Shown: positions 26,946-40,700 of the stretch, piece after piece | Position numbering within the stretch: the first letter of the stretch is position 1 | Layout of the letters: each line of letters starts with the position of its first letter | NCBI RefSeq assembly: GCF_002367995.1 | Contig: NZ_AP018207.1 | Coordinates: forward strand, 186,001 to 250,000 | Origin: Calothrix brevissima NIES-22 | GTDB taxonomy: Bacteria; Cyanobacteriota; Cyanobacteriia; Cyanobacteriales; Nostocaceae | Direction of reading: 5' to 3' | Length of the DNA stretch: 64,000 bases | Position numbers and translations under genes: made by a program | Notes under the pieces: generated by a model | Databases searched by the model: none | Told to the model about the DNA's origin: nothing | Seen by the model: only the letters and a program-made list of their open reading frames with translations

Positions 26946-27792
26946 TTACATCAGCTTATCAACAACTTTCTTATGTTCGCCTACTTGCTTATCGGTTGCC
27001 AAGGGTTTATTACTAACAGCTTGTTTGGCAAATTTACTGTTAGTTTGTAAATGTAACCCTGGTAATATCGCAACTTTCGCTGCGTTATGCTCCTTAGCAG
27101 GATGTACTAAAGTTACTTTTAGTTCATGAATTAGTTGTTGTTGCTCTTTGATAATTTCTGTAAGCTCATTAAGCTTTTGTGAGTGTAATTCATCCAATTT
27201 TTGATGCAGTAATTCAATATTTTGACTAGCTCGCAAATTTACTTGATGGTCGATTTCTGCATTTCTGCGATCGGTGTCAGATTGGCGATTTTGACTCATC
27301 AAGACAATTGGTGCAGTATAGGCTGAAGCAAAGGAAAACACTAAGTTGAGCATAATAAACGGTGACCGAATTTTAGATTTTAGATTTTAAATTTTGGATT
27401 GAAGATTCAAAATTTAAAGAATCTAAACGGGTTCCAAGCCCCCGAATTAATTCGTGGAATAAATCTAAAATCCAAAATCCACAATTTTTAATTAAAGCCC
27501 CTGCATTTATGCATGGGGTTAATCTAAAATCCAAAATCCAAAATCCAAAATTGATTGACTCATCCCAGTGCGGAACTCCAGGTGCTAAATTCATTCCCAC
27601 CCATCCTGCCAAAATTGTGCTTTGACAAATCAGAAACTTCCAAGAACCTACTTGACTAGCTAATTTATCCGCCAGTTTTTGTCCAGATGTTAATTGCTCT
27701 GGGGATATATTTGGCGCTTTTTCTGCAACTTGAGTATTTTCTCTGATTTGGGCATCAACGCTATTTAATATCATTTTTGTGATAGTCTTCAT
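26946..27792 (-). pseudogene. DUF1003 membrane protein gene, interrupted by a 189-bp element
   Basis: The 5' part (from 27792) encodes LTSGQKLADKLASQVGSWKF and GMNLAPGVPHWDES. The 3' part, in another frame, encodes SPFIMLNLVFSFASAYTAP, IVLMSQNRQSD and a long helical C-terminus (LLHQKLDELHSQKLNELTEI). Together they make a normal DUF1003 protein. Removing 193 bp (the element plus one copy of the 4-bp duplication) restores HWDE-SPFIML in a single frame of 217 residues. The gene is therefore inactivated, unless the two halves are made separately. DUF1003 function is unknown; it is usually a two-helix membrane protein. Confidence 0.88.
27367..27555. mobile_element. 189-bp MITE-like element with TSD, inside the DUF1003 gene
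   Basis: It is bounded by TGAC at 27363-27366 and 27556-27559, a 4-bp target-site duplication. The ends are inverted-repeat-like: AATTTTAGATTTTAGATTTT at one end, AAAATCCAAAATCCAAAATT at the other. The interior holds two hairpins, CCCCGAATTAATTCGTGG-like and GCCCCTGCATTTATGCATGG-like. No coding capacity. Confidence 0.8.
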
Positions 27793-28603
27793 ACTGCACC
27801 TGCTTGGGTAAATCAGTTCGCGTTTGCTTGATGAGTTTCAATTTACGTCTTTCCCAAGATAGGAGCAAATATTCTTTTTTTTCAAACCGATAAATAAAAG
27901 TGATTAATGATCAATTCCTTAGCAGTAGCATCAAGTGAAATGACACTTAGTATAGATAGAGACTAGATTAAACTCACAGCATTGTGTAATCCTTCGAGGT
28001 TACAATCTGCGATCGCTCATCCAGATAATGGTGTTACCACAATTGAACCACCAATTCACACATTTTGTGGAGATTAATCCGGTAGAAAGCTTGGCTGGTA
28101 TTACTTCCTAATTTCTACCATATAAGCTACGTAAAAGTACTCGTGTGCAAATTTGTACGCAGTGCTAATATTGACATTTGAATAGATTGAAAAAATATAA
28201 ATTACTTTGCTAATTTAGCTTGGGTTGCAAACTACTGGAATGACACGATTAAAATGATGCAAAAAGATTTTGGGTTGGGTTAAACGCAGTAAAACCCGAC
28301 ACCAAGCTCCATGTTTTGTTTTGCCTTGCGAAACAACATTTAATGCAGCAAAGTTATCTCTGTCAGGCCAATCAAACTATTGCTGATGAGTAAAATTGGT
28401 TGACTAAAAATCTTTTTTTGGGTGAGATTATCAAGAATTGGCGTTTTATAAATTAGGGATGAGTCGATGTTTAAAACCATTGATAATTCTTTCTAATTGA
28501 TGTGAAGTCATCCCATGATTTAGGAACGTTAAAAATTTATCAATCGTCAAAGCAAAAACTCCTGAAGAGCGAACTGTATAAGTTGGCGACGAGTGATGTA
28601 CAG
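27793..28603. other. Intergenic region upstream of the giant gene
   Basis: About 800 bp with no supported gene. A degenerate TTGGGTTGGGTTAAACGCAG repeat lies at about 28270. The rest is AT-rich and contains no array or RNA gene that I recognise. Confidence 0.45.
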
Positions 28604-28642
28604 AAGTAGGAGGATAACATTTTTGTGTTCTGTATCCTACTT
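28604..28642 (+). promoter_or_regulatory. Inverted repeat in the leader of the giant gene
   Basis: AAGTAGGA (28604-28611) and TCCTACTT (28635-28642) are perfect 8-bp arms. The inner bases can extend the pairing imperfectly (GGATAACA against TGTTCTGTATCC). It lies about 60 bp upstream of the start codon and could be a leader hairpin, an operator or a terminator for upstream transcription. Confidence 0.4.
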
Positions 28643-28700
28643 ATATATGTCATTTTAATTTTCCAGAACTCTAATCTTTTCTACAAAGAACATTTCTAAT

Positions 28701-31700
28701 ATGACTAGTTCTAACTCCATCAATACCCTTCTGTTTGTCGATCGCAATGTCGAGAATTACCAATCTCTTATTGCTAATACCCAAACGGGAACTGAAATAA
28801 TTCTCCTCGATGCTAACCAGGATGGAGTAGAACAAATTACCAATGTTTTAGCCCAGCGAAGTAATATCGCTAGTGTTCAGATTATCTCTCATGGAAGTGA
28901 GGGACAAGTTCAGCTAGGTTCCACTCTCCTAAATACAGAAACCATCACTCAATACCGTCACTTACTAGAACAGTGGCGCAATTCTTTGACAGAAAACGCT
29001 GATATTTTGCTGTTTGGTTGTGATGTAGCTTCAGGAATAGGCGAGGAGTTTCTTCAGCAATTAAGCGAAATTACCGGGGCTGATATTGCAGGTTCTACAG
29101 ATATTACCGGAAATGCAAATTTAGGGGGAGATTGGAACTTAGAAGTTCAAACAGGAAGTATTGAATCGAGTTTAGCGGTTACTGAGGAGGCGAAGCAGAA
29201 TTTTACAGAAGTTTTAGATTTGCGAGCCGAATATTATGATGGCGAAAATTTTGCCATCAGAAATGGAGAAGATACTACTGATATTAATTATGCTAGTAGT
29301 AACGATAATATTGGTTCCTTAGGCAAAGATGATAATTCCAGCATACATTGGACTGGTTATATATATGCACCTAATGATGGAAATTATACTTTCTATACTA
29401 ATGTTGATGATGGTGTACGTCTGTGGGTAAATAGTCAGCAAATTATTGATGATTGGCAAAACGGGACGAGCGAGAGAACCAGTAAATCAATTAATTTGAA
29501 AGGAGGACAATGGTATCCTATTCAAATGGATTTTTATAATGATACAAGAGATTGGAAAGCAATCCTTTCTTGGTCTTATCCAGGGCAAAGTAAAACTGTT
29601 GTTCCCGGTTCTTATCTCACAACTCCTACCTATAAAGGTTTAAAGGGAGAATATTTTTATGAGAATAATTTTACTGATAAACGAGGAACTAGAAATGATA
29701 CTACAATTAATTTTGATTGGGGAGGCGGACAAGTTGATTTAACACAAGGTAAAAATAATGTCAGTATCATTTGGACAGGAAATATAATATTTCCTACTAA
29801 TGACTGGTATCAATTAATTGTTGAACATGATGATGGAGTAAAACTAACTGTTGATGGGAAAGTTGTTATTGATAAACTCAACTCTACTGGAACACACGGA
29901 AGTACTTTATTAAAAAATTCCTCTGGAAACCCAATTTCAATTAAATTAGAATATCGAGAAGAAGGCGGAGATGCTAATGTCAAATTATATTGGCAAGCTT
30001 GGACTAATTCAAACCAAACAGGTGAAGTATTACCTAAACAACTGGTTCCCTTTAGTAATTTAATTCCAGGTAATCCATATAAAACAGTTTCTATTTCTGC
30101 TAAATCATCAACAGCTACAGAAGGAACTGACGCAGTATTTACAATTTCATCTCCTGATGGTGTTCCCCCAGGAGGACTAAAGGTATTTTACCGAGTTGAT
30201 CCGGTAAGCGGAGCAGAGAATAATGACTTTGATTCTGCTTTTCCATCTCTTTCAAGATACGTTACGTTAACAGATAAATCTACAGAACTTAGAGTTAAGC
30301 TGAAGGATGATTTATTTACTGGTGAATTAGGAGAAAAAATAAAAGTAACTTTATTACCTGATGCTAGTTACTCAATTGACACCGCTTCCAGTTCTGCTAC
30401 CGTAACTATCAACGATAATGAACCTGTAATTAGCATTGAAAAAATCACAACAGATGGTTCAGAAAATATAATCGAAGAAAAATTTACATTTAGCCTAACT
30501 TTAGATCGCGCTGCTTCTCAACCGTTTACAGTCAATTTTATTGTCAGTGGTAGTGCAAAAATAACTGATGACTATACCTTCTCCACTAGTCGCATAATAA
30601 AACCCAGTGATGGAACTAAGATTACTATTTCAATTCCTATTAAGAACGATGACATTAGAGAAGGAGATGAAAGCTTTACAATTTCCCTAAAAAAACCTAA
30701 CTCTGATGATGGATATACAATTAATTCCTCTAAGAGTTCAATTGATTTTAACCTCATTGATGATGAACCAAAAATAGGGATTACTAAAATTAAAGATGGT
30801 TCGGAGAATATCGGAGATAATGCCGAATTTGAGCTAACTTTTGACCGCCAAAGAACAGAAGATTTCGCCTTAAAACTAAATGTTGATGCTGTCACTAAAA
30901 AAGATGCGTCTGACTCTGACAAATACCTAAAAACTACAGGTAGTCAAATTATTCGGGGCGATTATATCGACACAGCCAAAGGTAGTGACTATCTTCTCTA
31001 TTGGCGTTACAAAGATGGTAGCAAAAAAGAATATATAGCAGCCGATCAATTTACAGTTACCGCTAACACAGGACTTGGTGATAAAGCAATTATTATCGGC
31101 GTTGAACCGATTAATGACGAAGTAGCAGAAAATACTGAATCTGTAAAAGTTGAATTGGTTCAACAAACTTCTGGTAGTAACAAACGCTACTATGAAGTTG
31201 ATAGCAATAATAAATCTGCCACTATCAATATTAATGACAATGAACCAACCCTAGAGTTTGTCACTTTTAAAAATGCCAAAGAATACGATACATTCTTACC
31301 TAATGGTGAAGATTCAGGAACAATTGGTTATATTGAATTAAAAGCGGATAAACCTGTTCTTAGTCCTTTGGGATTGTGGGTTAAATATACCATTACGGCT
31401 GGTAATACCGTTATTGAAGGGGTAGATTATCTTAGTTCTCAATATCGTAAAGTTTCCTTCCAAGCCAATACCCAAACAAAAGGGATTATTGTCCCTAACA
31501 GTGAAGACTTAAAGATTGCAGGTAATAGCGTTGTTGATGCTTCCAAAATTCGCATCTATTTTATGGCGTTACCAGATGCAATCAAAGAAAATACTGAGAA
31601 CTTAGCTATTAAAATTCAACCCTATCACTTTGATTTAGATACGACAGGTAATAAGACAATCTCCAATTACTTTCTCAAACAAAATGGTCAGATTGTTGAT

Positions 31701-34700
31701 GCTATTAACGCTACATTAAAAATCGAAGATAGCGGACTATATTCACCACAAGTATTAATTATTGACCAAACTGGTCAATTAGTTAGCGATAAAAATCCCT
31801 TAGCAGTCACAGATGGTAAAGCTACCTTAAAACTCAAATTAGGTAGCCAACCTTTAAATGATGTTATTGTTAAATTTAATCCCCCTGCACCAACAACATC
31901 TGCTTCTTTACCTACAGGTACAACTACAAAAATAGAAGGAACAGATAACAACAACCAACTCGTTAATGCTATTGCGATTACCACCAGTTCTTTCCGATTT
32001 GATGGTGCAATCAGCAGTAACAAAGACATTGATAATTTTAAGATTGACCTTAAACCAGGTGATAAACTTAAAATTGATATTGATGCCAGAAAACCCAAGT
32101 TATCAACACTAGATTCACAAATAAATCTTTTAAACTCCAAGGGGGAAATAGTTGCTAAAAATGATGATACCTCTGGAGATGATTGGGATTCCTTACTAGA
32201 ATATACTGTCAGCAAAGCTGATACATACTATATTCAAGTTGTTTATAGTGAGTATTACGGTGCATCTAGTACAAAATATAGTAGCGGTAAGTATAAACTA
32301 GCTGTAGATGTAACTCCCATTGGTGTGGCGTTAAAACCTGGTAATAGTATCACTTTTAATGCGACTAATTGGGATAAATTACAAACTATAAATATTGAAG
32401 GAGTCACTGCTGATTTTAATTTACAAGCTCAACTTACTAGTAGTGATGCTAACTATCAGAACCTCAATCTCAGTCTTCCTGTTACAATTACACCACCTTT
32501 ACAAACAATAGTTAAAGAAGGTGTAGCAGCACAAAATTTAGGTACACCCAAAGTTAGTATTTTTGCTGTAGGCGATCCTAACTTAAGCAACAAAGACTCA
32601 CGAATTCAGGAAAATAGTTTAGAAGCGGCTCAATTTGTTGTTCAACTAGACCATGTAGTTGATAAAGATTTAACAATTAGCTATAGCATTGGTGGTACAG
32701 CAACTAAAGATATTGATTACTCCGGTAAATTTCAACCAGGTGCTAACAATAGTTATTCTGTCACAATTCCCAAGGGGGAAATTTCTGTTGCTTTACCTGT
32801 TGTACCGATTGCTGACGATATCAAGGAATTGTCCGAAGAAATTACCATTACTTTAAATTCTGGAAGCAGCTATAACGTTGATGCAAATGCTAACAGTAAA
32901 ACCATAACTTTAATTGATAGTAATATTGTTGGTTTTCAATTGGCTAATGTCAGCTTTGATGACACAAATTTAGATGCACAGGGTAAACCTAAAGCGATAA
33001 TTGCTTCTAGTTTCCGTCCATTGCAAACTAAAGAAAGTGGCGAGAGTGAAACATTTGCGATTCGGCTAAAAACCAAACCAAGTAGTAGCGTTACGGTAGA
33101 TTTCACTGGAGTAAATAGTAAAGAAAGTAGCCTCAGCATCTCTACAATTACCTTTACTCCTGATAACTGGGATCAATATCAATTAGTGACAGTTACGGGT
33201 AAAGCTGATAATGTTATTGATGGTGATATTACTTACGATATTCAAGCAAAAACTAGCAGTAATGACTCTAATTACAATGGGTTAGGTATTCCTATTACTG
33301 TTACGAATCAAGATATTAACAATAGTATTGATAAGCTTGTCACTCTCGAACGTCCCGATCCATCTTTACCTTTGGTAACAATCCAGGGAACTAATAATAC
33401 CTTTGCGGAAAATAGCAGCGCATCTAACACAGTCAAAATAATTTTAGATCGACCTGCACCCAAAGGAGGGTTACCAGTATTCTTTTCTTTTGATGGTAGT
33501 AGTGCTACTTGGAAACAGGATTTTACTGTTAATACTAACTACTTCCAAGCACAAACTGAAGCAAAAAATCCTTTTAATGCTATTAATGTTGGTAAGTTCA
33601 GTAATCCTAATTTTGTGGATCTGGATAAAGATGGAGATTTAGATTTAGTAGTTGGTAATGGTAATGGTGTCGTCCAGTTTTATCGCAACATTGGAACTAC
33701 AGCGACTCCCTTCTTTAGTGCAGAAACAGGTAGTAGTAATCCCTTCACCGCTATTAAGGTTGATGGTAATAGTACACCAACTTTTGCCGATATCGATCAA
33801 GATGGAGATTTAGATCTAGTTATTGGTAGTTCTACAGGGAATCTCTCTTATTCTGAAAATATCAGCGATAGTAAAGGAATTAAATTTGCACCACTGCAAA
33901 AACTAGAAATAATTGGACAACCAACAATTACCAATAGCGCGCCGACTTTCGCGGATCTTGATCGAGATGGAGATTTAGATGCAATTATCGGTGCCGGCGA
34001 TGGCACAATTAAGTATTATCTCAATACTGGGACAAAAAATACTGGTACAAGCATACAGCCAATCCTAACTCCCCAAGCAGACATAAATAATCCCTTTAAG
34101 GGTATTGATGTTGGTGATGATAGTAAACCGAATTTGGTAGATTTTGATGGCGATGGCGACTTAGATTTATTTGTTGGTGGTAAAGATGGTAAAGTTTCCT
34201 TTTACCGCAACATTGGTACAGCCAAAAACCCTCAGTTTACCCTCGATAATAATACTCCAACTAATACCTGGAATACAGGGGGCAATAGTGCACCGTTATT
34301 TATAGATTTAGACCAAGATAATGACTTAGATGCAGTTATTGGTAAGGCTGATGGTACGCTGCAATATCAGAAACAATACCAAGCAATTGTGATTCCTGAA
34401 GGACAAACCACAGGGGAAATTACAGTTCAAGCAATTGACGATCAAATTCTCGAAGGAAATGAAATTATTAACCTAAAACTAGCAGAAGATACTAGTTATC
34501 GGGTTAATACTAATCAACCAGAAAATCACCGTCTACCCCTGACAATTCAAGATAACGACAAAGCCGGATTACTATTAAAAAATGCTCAAGGACAACCTGT
34601 CCAAAGTCTGAAATACCAAACTCAAGAAAATAGTAATACTCCTGTTAATTTTAGCCTTGAACTGACTAGTAAGCCGACAGATCAAGTTAAAGTCAGCATT

Positions 34701-37700
34701 TTTAGTCAAAATGTCAGGGAAGGATTACTCCAGAAAACTGGAGATACAACTGCTAATCAAGTTGTTGATTTAATCTTCACCCCAGATAACTGGAATCAAC
34801 CTCAATCCTTCTCAATTATTCCCCAAGACGATCGCGTTGAAGATGGCGCAATTGCTTATACAATAGGACATCAGGTTCAAAGTCTTGACCCCAACTACAA
34901 TGACACCGCAGACTCTAAACTAGGTTTTGGTATCAGCGACAGATTAGTTGATCGGGTAAGTATTGCCGCAGATGGTACACAAGCAAACAACTCTACCAGC
35001 GTCTTTGATTCTCCGGCAATTAGTGCTGATGGACGCTATGTGATTTTCTCTTCTTTTGCCAACAACTTAGTAGAAAATGATAGTAACGCTAACGCAGACG
35101 TTTTCATTTACGATCGCAATACTAAAGAAACTGAACGCATTAGCGTCAGTAGTGATGGTATTCAAGGAAACAATTATAGTTTTCAACCTTCTATAAGTAC
35201 CGATGGCCGCTACGTAGTTTTCACCTCTGCGGCTAACAATTTAGTGTCAGGTGATACTAATAGTCAGACAGATATATTTATCTACGATCGCACTACTCAA
35301 GCAACCCAACGGCTGAATCTCAGCAATAATGGTACCCAAGGAAATAATAATAGTCTTAACCCAGCTATTAATGCAGATGGACGCTATGTTGTCTTTGAAT
35401 CTGATGCTAGTAATTTAGTATCGGATGATACTAATAGTCAGCGAGATATTTTCGTCCGCGATCGCACTACCAATCAAACCCAACGGATAAACCTCAGCAA
35501 TAGTAATCAACAAGCAACTGGTAATAGCTATAATCCTGTAATTACTGCTGATGGACGCTACATTATCTTTGAATCTGATGCTGATAACTTGGTAGTGGGT
35601 GATACCAACGGTAAGAAAGATATCTTCATTTACGATCGCACTACCACTCGCACCATTGTTAACAAAGTTATTACTAACCCCATTAACACCACTGGCGGGA
35701 CTATTTCTGTCTCTAGTACCACTTCTCCTACTGGTGAAGAAAAAGACAAAGCATTTGATAACGACACAAATACTAAATGGTTAATTTTTGGTTCTTCTGG
35801 TTGGATTCAGTATGCATATCCAGTCAGTAATGTTGTAGTCAACAGCTACTCGATTACCTCTGCTAATGATTTTTCACAACGAGATCCCAAAGATTGGCAA
35901 TTACTCGGATCAAATGATGGTATCACCTTTGAAAAAATTGATGAACAAACAGGAATTAACTTTAATACTCGGTTGGAAACCAAGACTTTCCAAGTAAATA
36001 ACAGCAAACAATATCGCTACTATCGCCTCAATATTCTGTCTAATCATGGAACCGATTCTCTAAGCGGTGGTGCAATTCAATTAGCGGAATTTAAACTCAA
36101 TGCTAACACTGCCACAACTGTCACAGAATCTGTAATTACCGCCGGAGAAGGTATACAGCGCATTAGTGTTGCTAGCGATGGTACACAAGCAAATGGTAAT
36201 AGTGCGATCGCTTCAGTGAGTGCCGATGGACGCTATATTGTCTTTGAATCGGAAGCTAGTAACCTGGTAAGCGGTGACACCAACGGCAAAAAAGATATCT
36301 TTATTTACGATCGCACTACTAAACAAACCCAACGCCTCAGTGTTAGTAGCGATGGTACTCAAGGTAACGGCGATAGTTTAGATCCTACTATTAGTGGCGA
36401 TGGACGTTATGTTGTCTTTGAATCAGATGCTAGTAACTTAGTAGCAGGTGATACTAACGGCAAGAGAGATATTTTCCGCTACGATCGCACTACCAAGCAA
36501 ATCGAACGCCTGAATATTGCGAATAATAACGCCCAAGGGACTAATAGTAGTTTCGATGCGGCGATCAGTGGGGATGGTAGCTATGTTGTCTTTGATTCGC
36601 TAGCCGAAAACCTGGTTCCTGGGGATAGCAACAAATTTAGCGATATTTTCGTTTCTGCGCCTACTAAGGATTTAGTTGTTACCAATCTAGATGATAATGA
36701 CAAAGCGGGATTTGTCATTACTTCTTTACCAATTACTACTGAAGGAACTCAGGATGCCTTTAGTATAAAACTTGCCAGCCAACCCACAGGTAAAGTGGTT
36801 GTCACACTGACACCCCAGGATGATGAATTTTACTTTGTTGGGAAAAAACCCGGCGATACCATCACCATTACTTTTAACGCGCAAAACTGGGATAAAGCCC
36901 AAACCCTGCAAATAGCTGCCGTTGATGATAACAAGGTAGAGTATTTACAAAGAAGTGCGATCGCTTTTGAGGTTAGTGGTGAAGATCCACTCTATAACAA
37001 CATAGGTGCAAACCTCAAACCTGTAACTGTCCTCATTCAAGATAACGATCTTCCCACAGCCAGTATCTCTGCTGGTAGATCCGCCGCCGAAATCTACTCC
37101 ACACCAGGCTATTTTGTTGTGCAATTAGATCGTGATCTTGGCGAACAAGGGACTTTAGCCTTGGATGGAGTTGATGACTATGTTTCCCTTGGCGATCCCA
37201 AAATTGGTGGTGATTTTACCCTTGAAGCCTGGATTAAGATTGATAAATATCAAGATTATGCCACCATTATTGACTTAGGAAATGGCCAGGCTCAAGATAA
37301 TATCCTTTTACAGTTTGATAATACAGGGAAACTACAATTAAACACTCGCAACGGTAGTGGTAACAGTAATAGAACCATTATCACCACCGACAAGGTGTTA
37401 CCTACTGGTCAATGGATTCATGTTGCCGCAGTTAATGATGGTAAAGGTAATGCTGCTATTTACCTGAATGGTGAGTTAGCTACACAAGCAAGTGGTCAAA
37501 CCATCGTCAATAATATTACTCGTAACAGTAACTTTATTGGTAAAAGTAACTGGAGTAATGAATACTTTGATGGCAATATCAGCGAAGTTAGAGTTTGGGA
37601 TACAGCCCGTAGTAGCGACCAAATTCGGCAAAATATGAATCGTTTTCTCACAGGTGCAGAAAACGGTTTAAAAACTTACTATAGTATTAATAACGCTAAT

Positions 37701-40700
37701 CCCACCAACCTTAATCCTGAAACTCTTTCTGACTATAGCAATAACGGTATTGATGCCACTCTGAAAAATGGTGCAACTTGGCAAGTAGGGAACTTTGATG
37801 CGCCTGTTTATGCCCTTCCTGTTGATAATACAGGGTTAGAAATTAACTACAAAATTACAGGCGGAACTGCGACAAAAGACGCAGATTATCAGTCAATTGG
37901 CACAGATGGTAACAACACAGGTAAAGTTCGGGTTTTTGGCAATCAAATTCTCATTCCCATTGTTCCCATTGATGATAAAAAAATCGAAGATGTAAGTTTC
38001 ACAATTAATAATGTTTCTACCGTATCTAGCAGTAATGGTAAGACGACTTTACGGTTAGATGTTCTAGCTAAAAGCCTCAAACCAGAATCGACATCAAGTG
38101 TCGATTTAGCAACAGGTAGTATTGTTGATTTTGGTAATGGGTTAACTGGAAATCTGAATAAGAATGTTACCCTAACTCAATTAGCTCAAGGTTCATTCAG
38201 TTTTGATGGTACTAATGATTACGCTTCTTTAGGCAATACAAAAATTGGTGGCGCTTTTACAATTGAAGCGTGGATTAAGATTGATAAAAATCAAGACTAT
38301 GCAACCATTATTGACTTAGGAAATGGTGAAGATAAAGATAATATTCTTTTACAGTTTGATGGTAGCACAGGCAAACTACAGCTAAACACTCGCAACGGTA
38401 GTGGTACTAGTAACAGGACAGTCATTACTACAGACAAGGCGTTACCTATTAGTCAATGGATTCATATTGCTGCAGTTAATGATGGTAAAGGTAATGCTTC
38501 TATTTATCTCAATGGTGAGTTAATTAAACAGGCAAGTGGTCAAAAAATTGTCAATAATATTACCCGCAGCAGTAACTTTATTGGTAAGAGTAACTGGAGT
38601 GATGAATACTTTGACGGGAGGATTGCTGAAGTCAGAGTATGGGATACAGCCCGGAGCACTGAAGACATTCAGGCAAATATGAATCGTTTTCTTTCTGGGA
38701 AAGAAGACGGTTTAGACCTTTATTACAGCGCTAATACTGCTAATGTTAATTCTACAAGTAAAACCAGTGGAACAATTAACGATTTGACTGGTAATGGTAT
38801 TAATGCCACCTTAAAAAATGGTGCTATTTGGAATGTTAGCAAAACAGATTCTCCGGTTAACAGTAACGTCATCAATTACACGGGAACCTTAGAACTAACC
38901 GTTGATAATGCTATTGCTAGCCAAATTCAAGCTGGAAATGCAGCAAGGATTCCTTCCGAAACAGTCACGGTTACATTACTCCCTGGTGACGGCTATAAAT
39001 TAGGAGATACTAATTCAAAAACTGCCAGCCTGAATATTATTGATAACGATGTTCCTGGGGTGCGGATTGTTCAAGGTGGAAATCGGACTATTGCCATTGA
39101 AGATGATCCATTCAAAACCAATAATGGCGATACAATTCGCACTTCTCAGTTTGAAATCTCTTTACTCAGTGAACCTTCATCTGATGTCACCCTGACTTTA
39201 AAAACTAACACCACTAAGAAAAATGCTGCTGGTGAAGATAAGAAACAACTAGGCTTTATTGATAAAGATGGTAAGTTAGTTGATACGCTGCAAGTTACTT
39301 TTAAGCCAGAGGAATGGTATAAATTAAAAACCATTACTGTTCAAGGTATAGATGATGGCATTCTGGAACCAGATTTAGAAACAAATATCGCTGTTATTGA
39401 CTATAAACTGAGTAGCAATGATGCTAACTATGACAATCTGGCTGTTGTACCCCAAACAGTTTATATAGTTGATCGGGTTCTGGATAAAGTTGAAACTATT
39501 AAGGGGATTGAAGCTGGATTTGGCACACTTCAAGGCACAATTGATAACTTAGAACTACCAATTATTGGTTCACTCAAAGGACGTTCTCCTACTTTACTGC
39601 AAGATTTAGGCAAAATTGTCAGTCAAGGTGTCAGCCAAACCGATCCTAATCAACTGACAACAAAGTCGCTAGATAAGCTAATAGAAGATGCTTTAACTCA
39701 GTTAGGCATTGCTGGGGTAGATGTCAAAACCACAATGACAGATACCGATGTTTACTTTGAGTTTAATGCTAAGAAAAACTACGAACTCTTTAATCTCAAT
39801 CTTTCCTCAGATTTAGGTGTTCCAGCTTTAGGGATTGGCTTTGAAACTCAAGGTAATTTAACAGGTAATTTTAATTATGATTTATCTGTTGGATTTGGCT
39901 TAAATAAACTCCTTGGTTTCTATATCAATCCAGATAAAACTAAGTTTCATGCTGATGTCAGCTTGAATTTGAGCAAAGATTTTAAAGGTGTAGGTAATTT
40001 AGGCTTTCTGCAAGTTGATTTTGCTAACGATCCTACTAATCCAACTAAGTTAGGAATTTCTGCGGATATTAGCTTTAAAGATCCAGACGCTAGCAAGAAA
40101 AAACTTGTTACACCACAACCAATTACCACAATTGATGTCACAGCTATCAAGGTAGACAGTACCCCCGCCGATACTTTAGTTATTCCCACACCGCCACAGC
40201 TTCCACCTGCACCTACGGAAAAATTAGCGCCGAAATCACCAGCTGCTACCACGCCAAATTTACCCACTCCGGTAAGTAAGAGTAATCCTAGTCAAGAAAT
40301 TGCAGAAATTCCCGTAGCTAATCCGGTTTTAGCGCAAACAGTAGATACAAAGACGGTAGAGTATAACCGCAATCTGCAAACTATTCCCCAAGCAGCGCCT
40401 TTTACCTCTTCTTTCTCTAATGTCTCAGCATCAACCCTAGCGACATGGTTAAAAAATCCAGCCACAGCAACGGCGGGTATTCCCCAAGAGGTGCTGACAG
40501 CCTTAACAAATGCTTCCCCAGAAGTCAAAGTTTTGCTGCAAATTCTGTTAGCAGAAACTACTGGGGTAAATATTGCTTTTAACGATAAACAACTGCAATT
40601 TACCTATCCCGGATCGATTGATTTTGCGAAGTTAGCTACTGTGATTCCGGGAGTGAAGAATATCCCCCTCAATGGCTTAACTCTACCTGTTACAGGTGCA

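Noticed and set aside
39947-40528. Minus-strand genes of 106 and 78 aa inside the giant gene
   Set aside because: They are antisense shadows of the Pro-rich linker and first repeat. The plus frame carries the recognisable domains.
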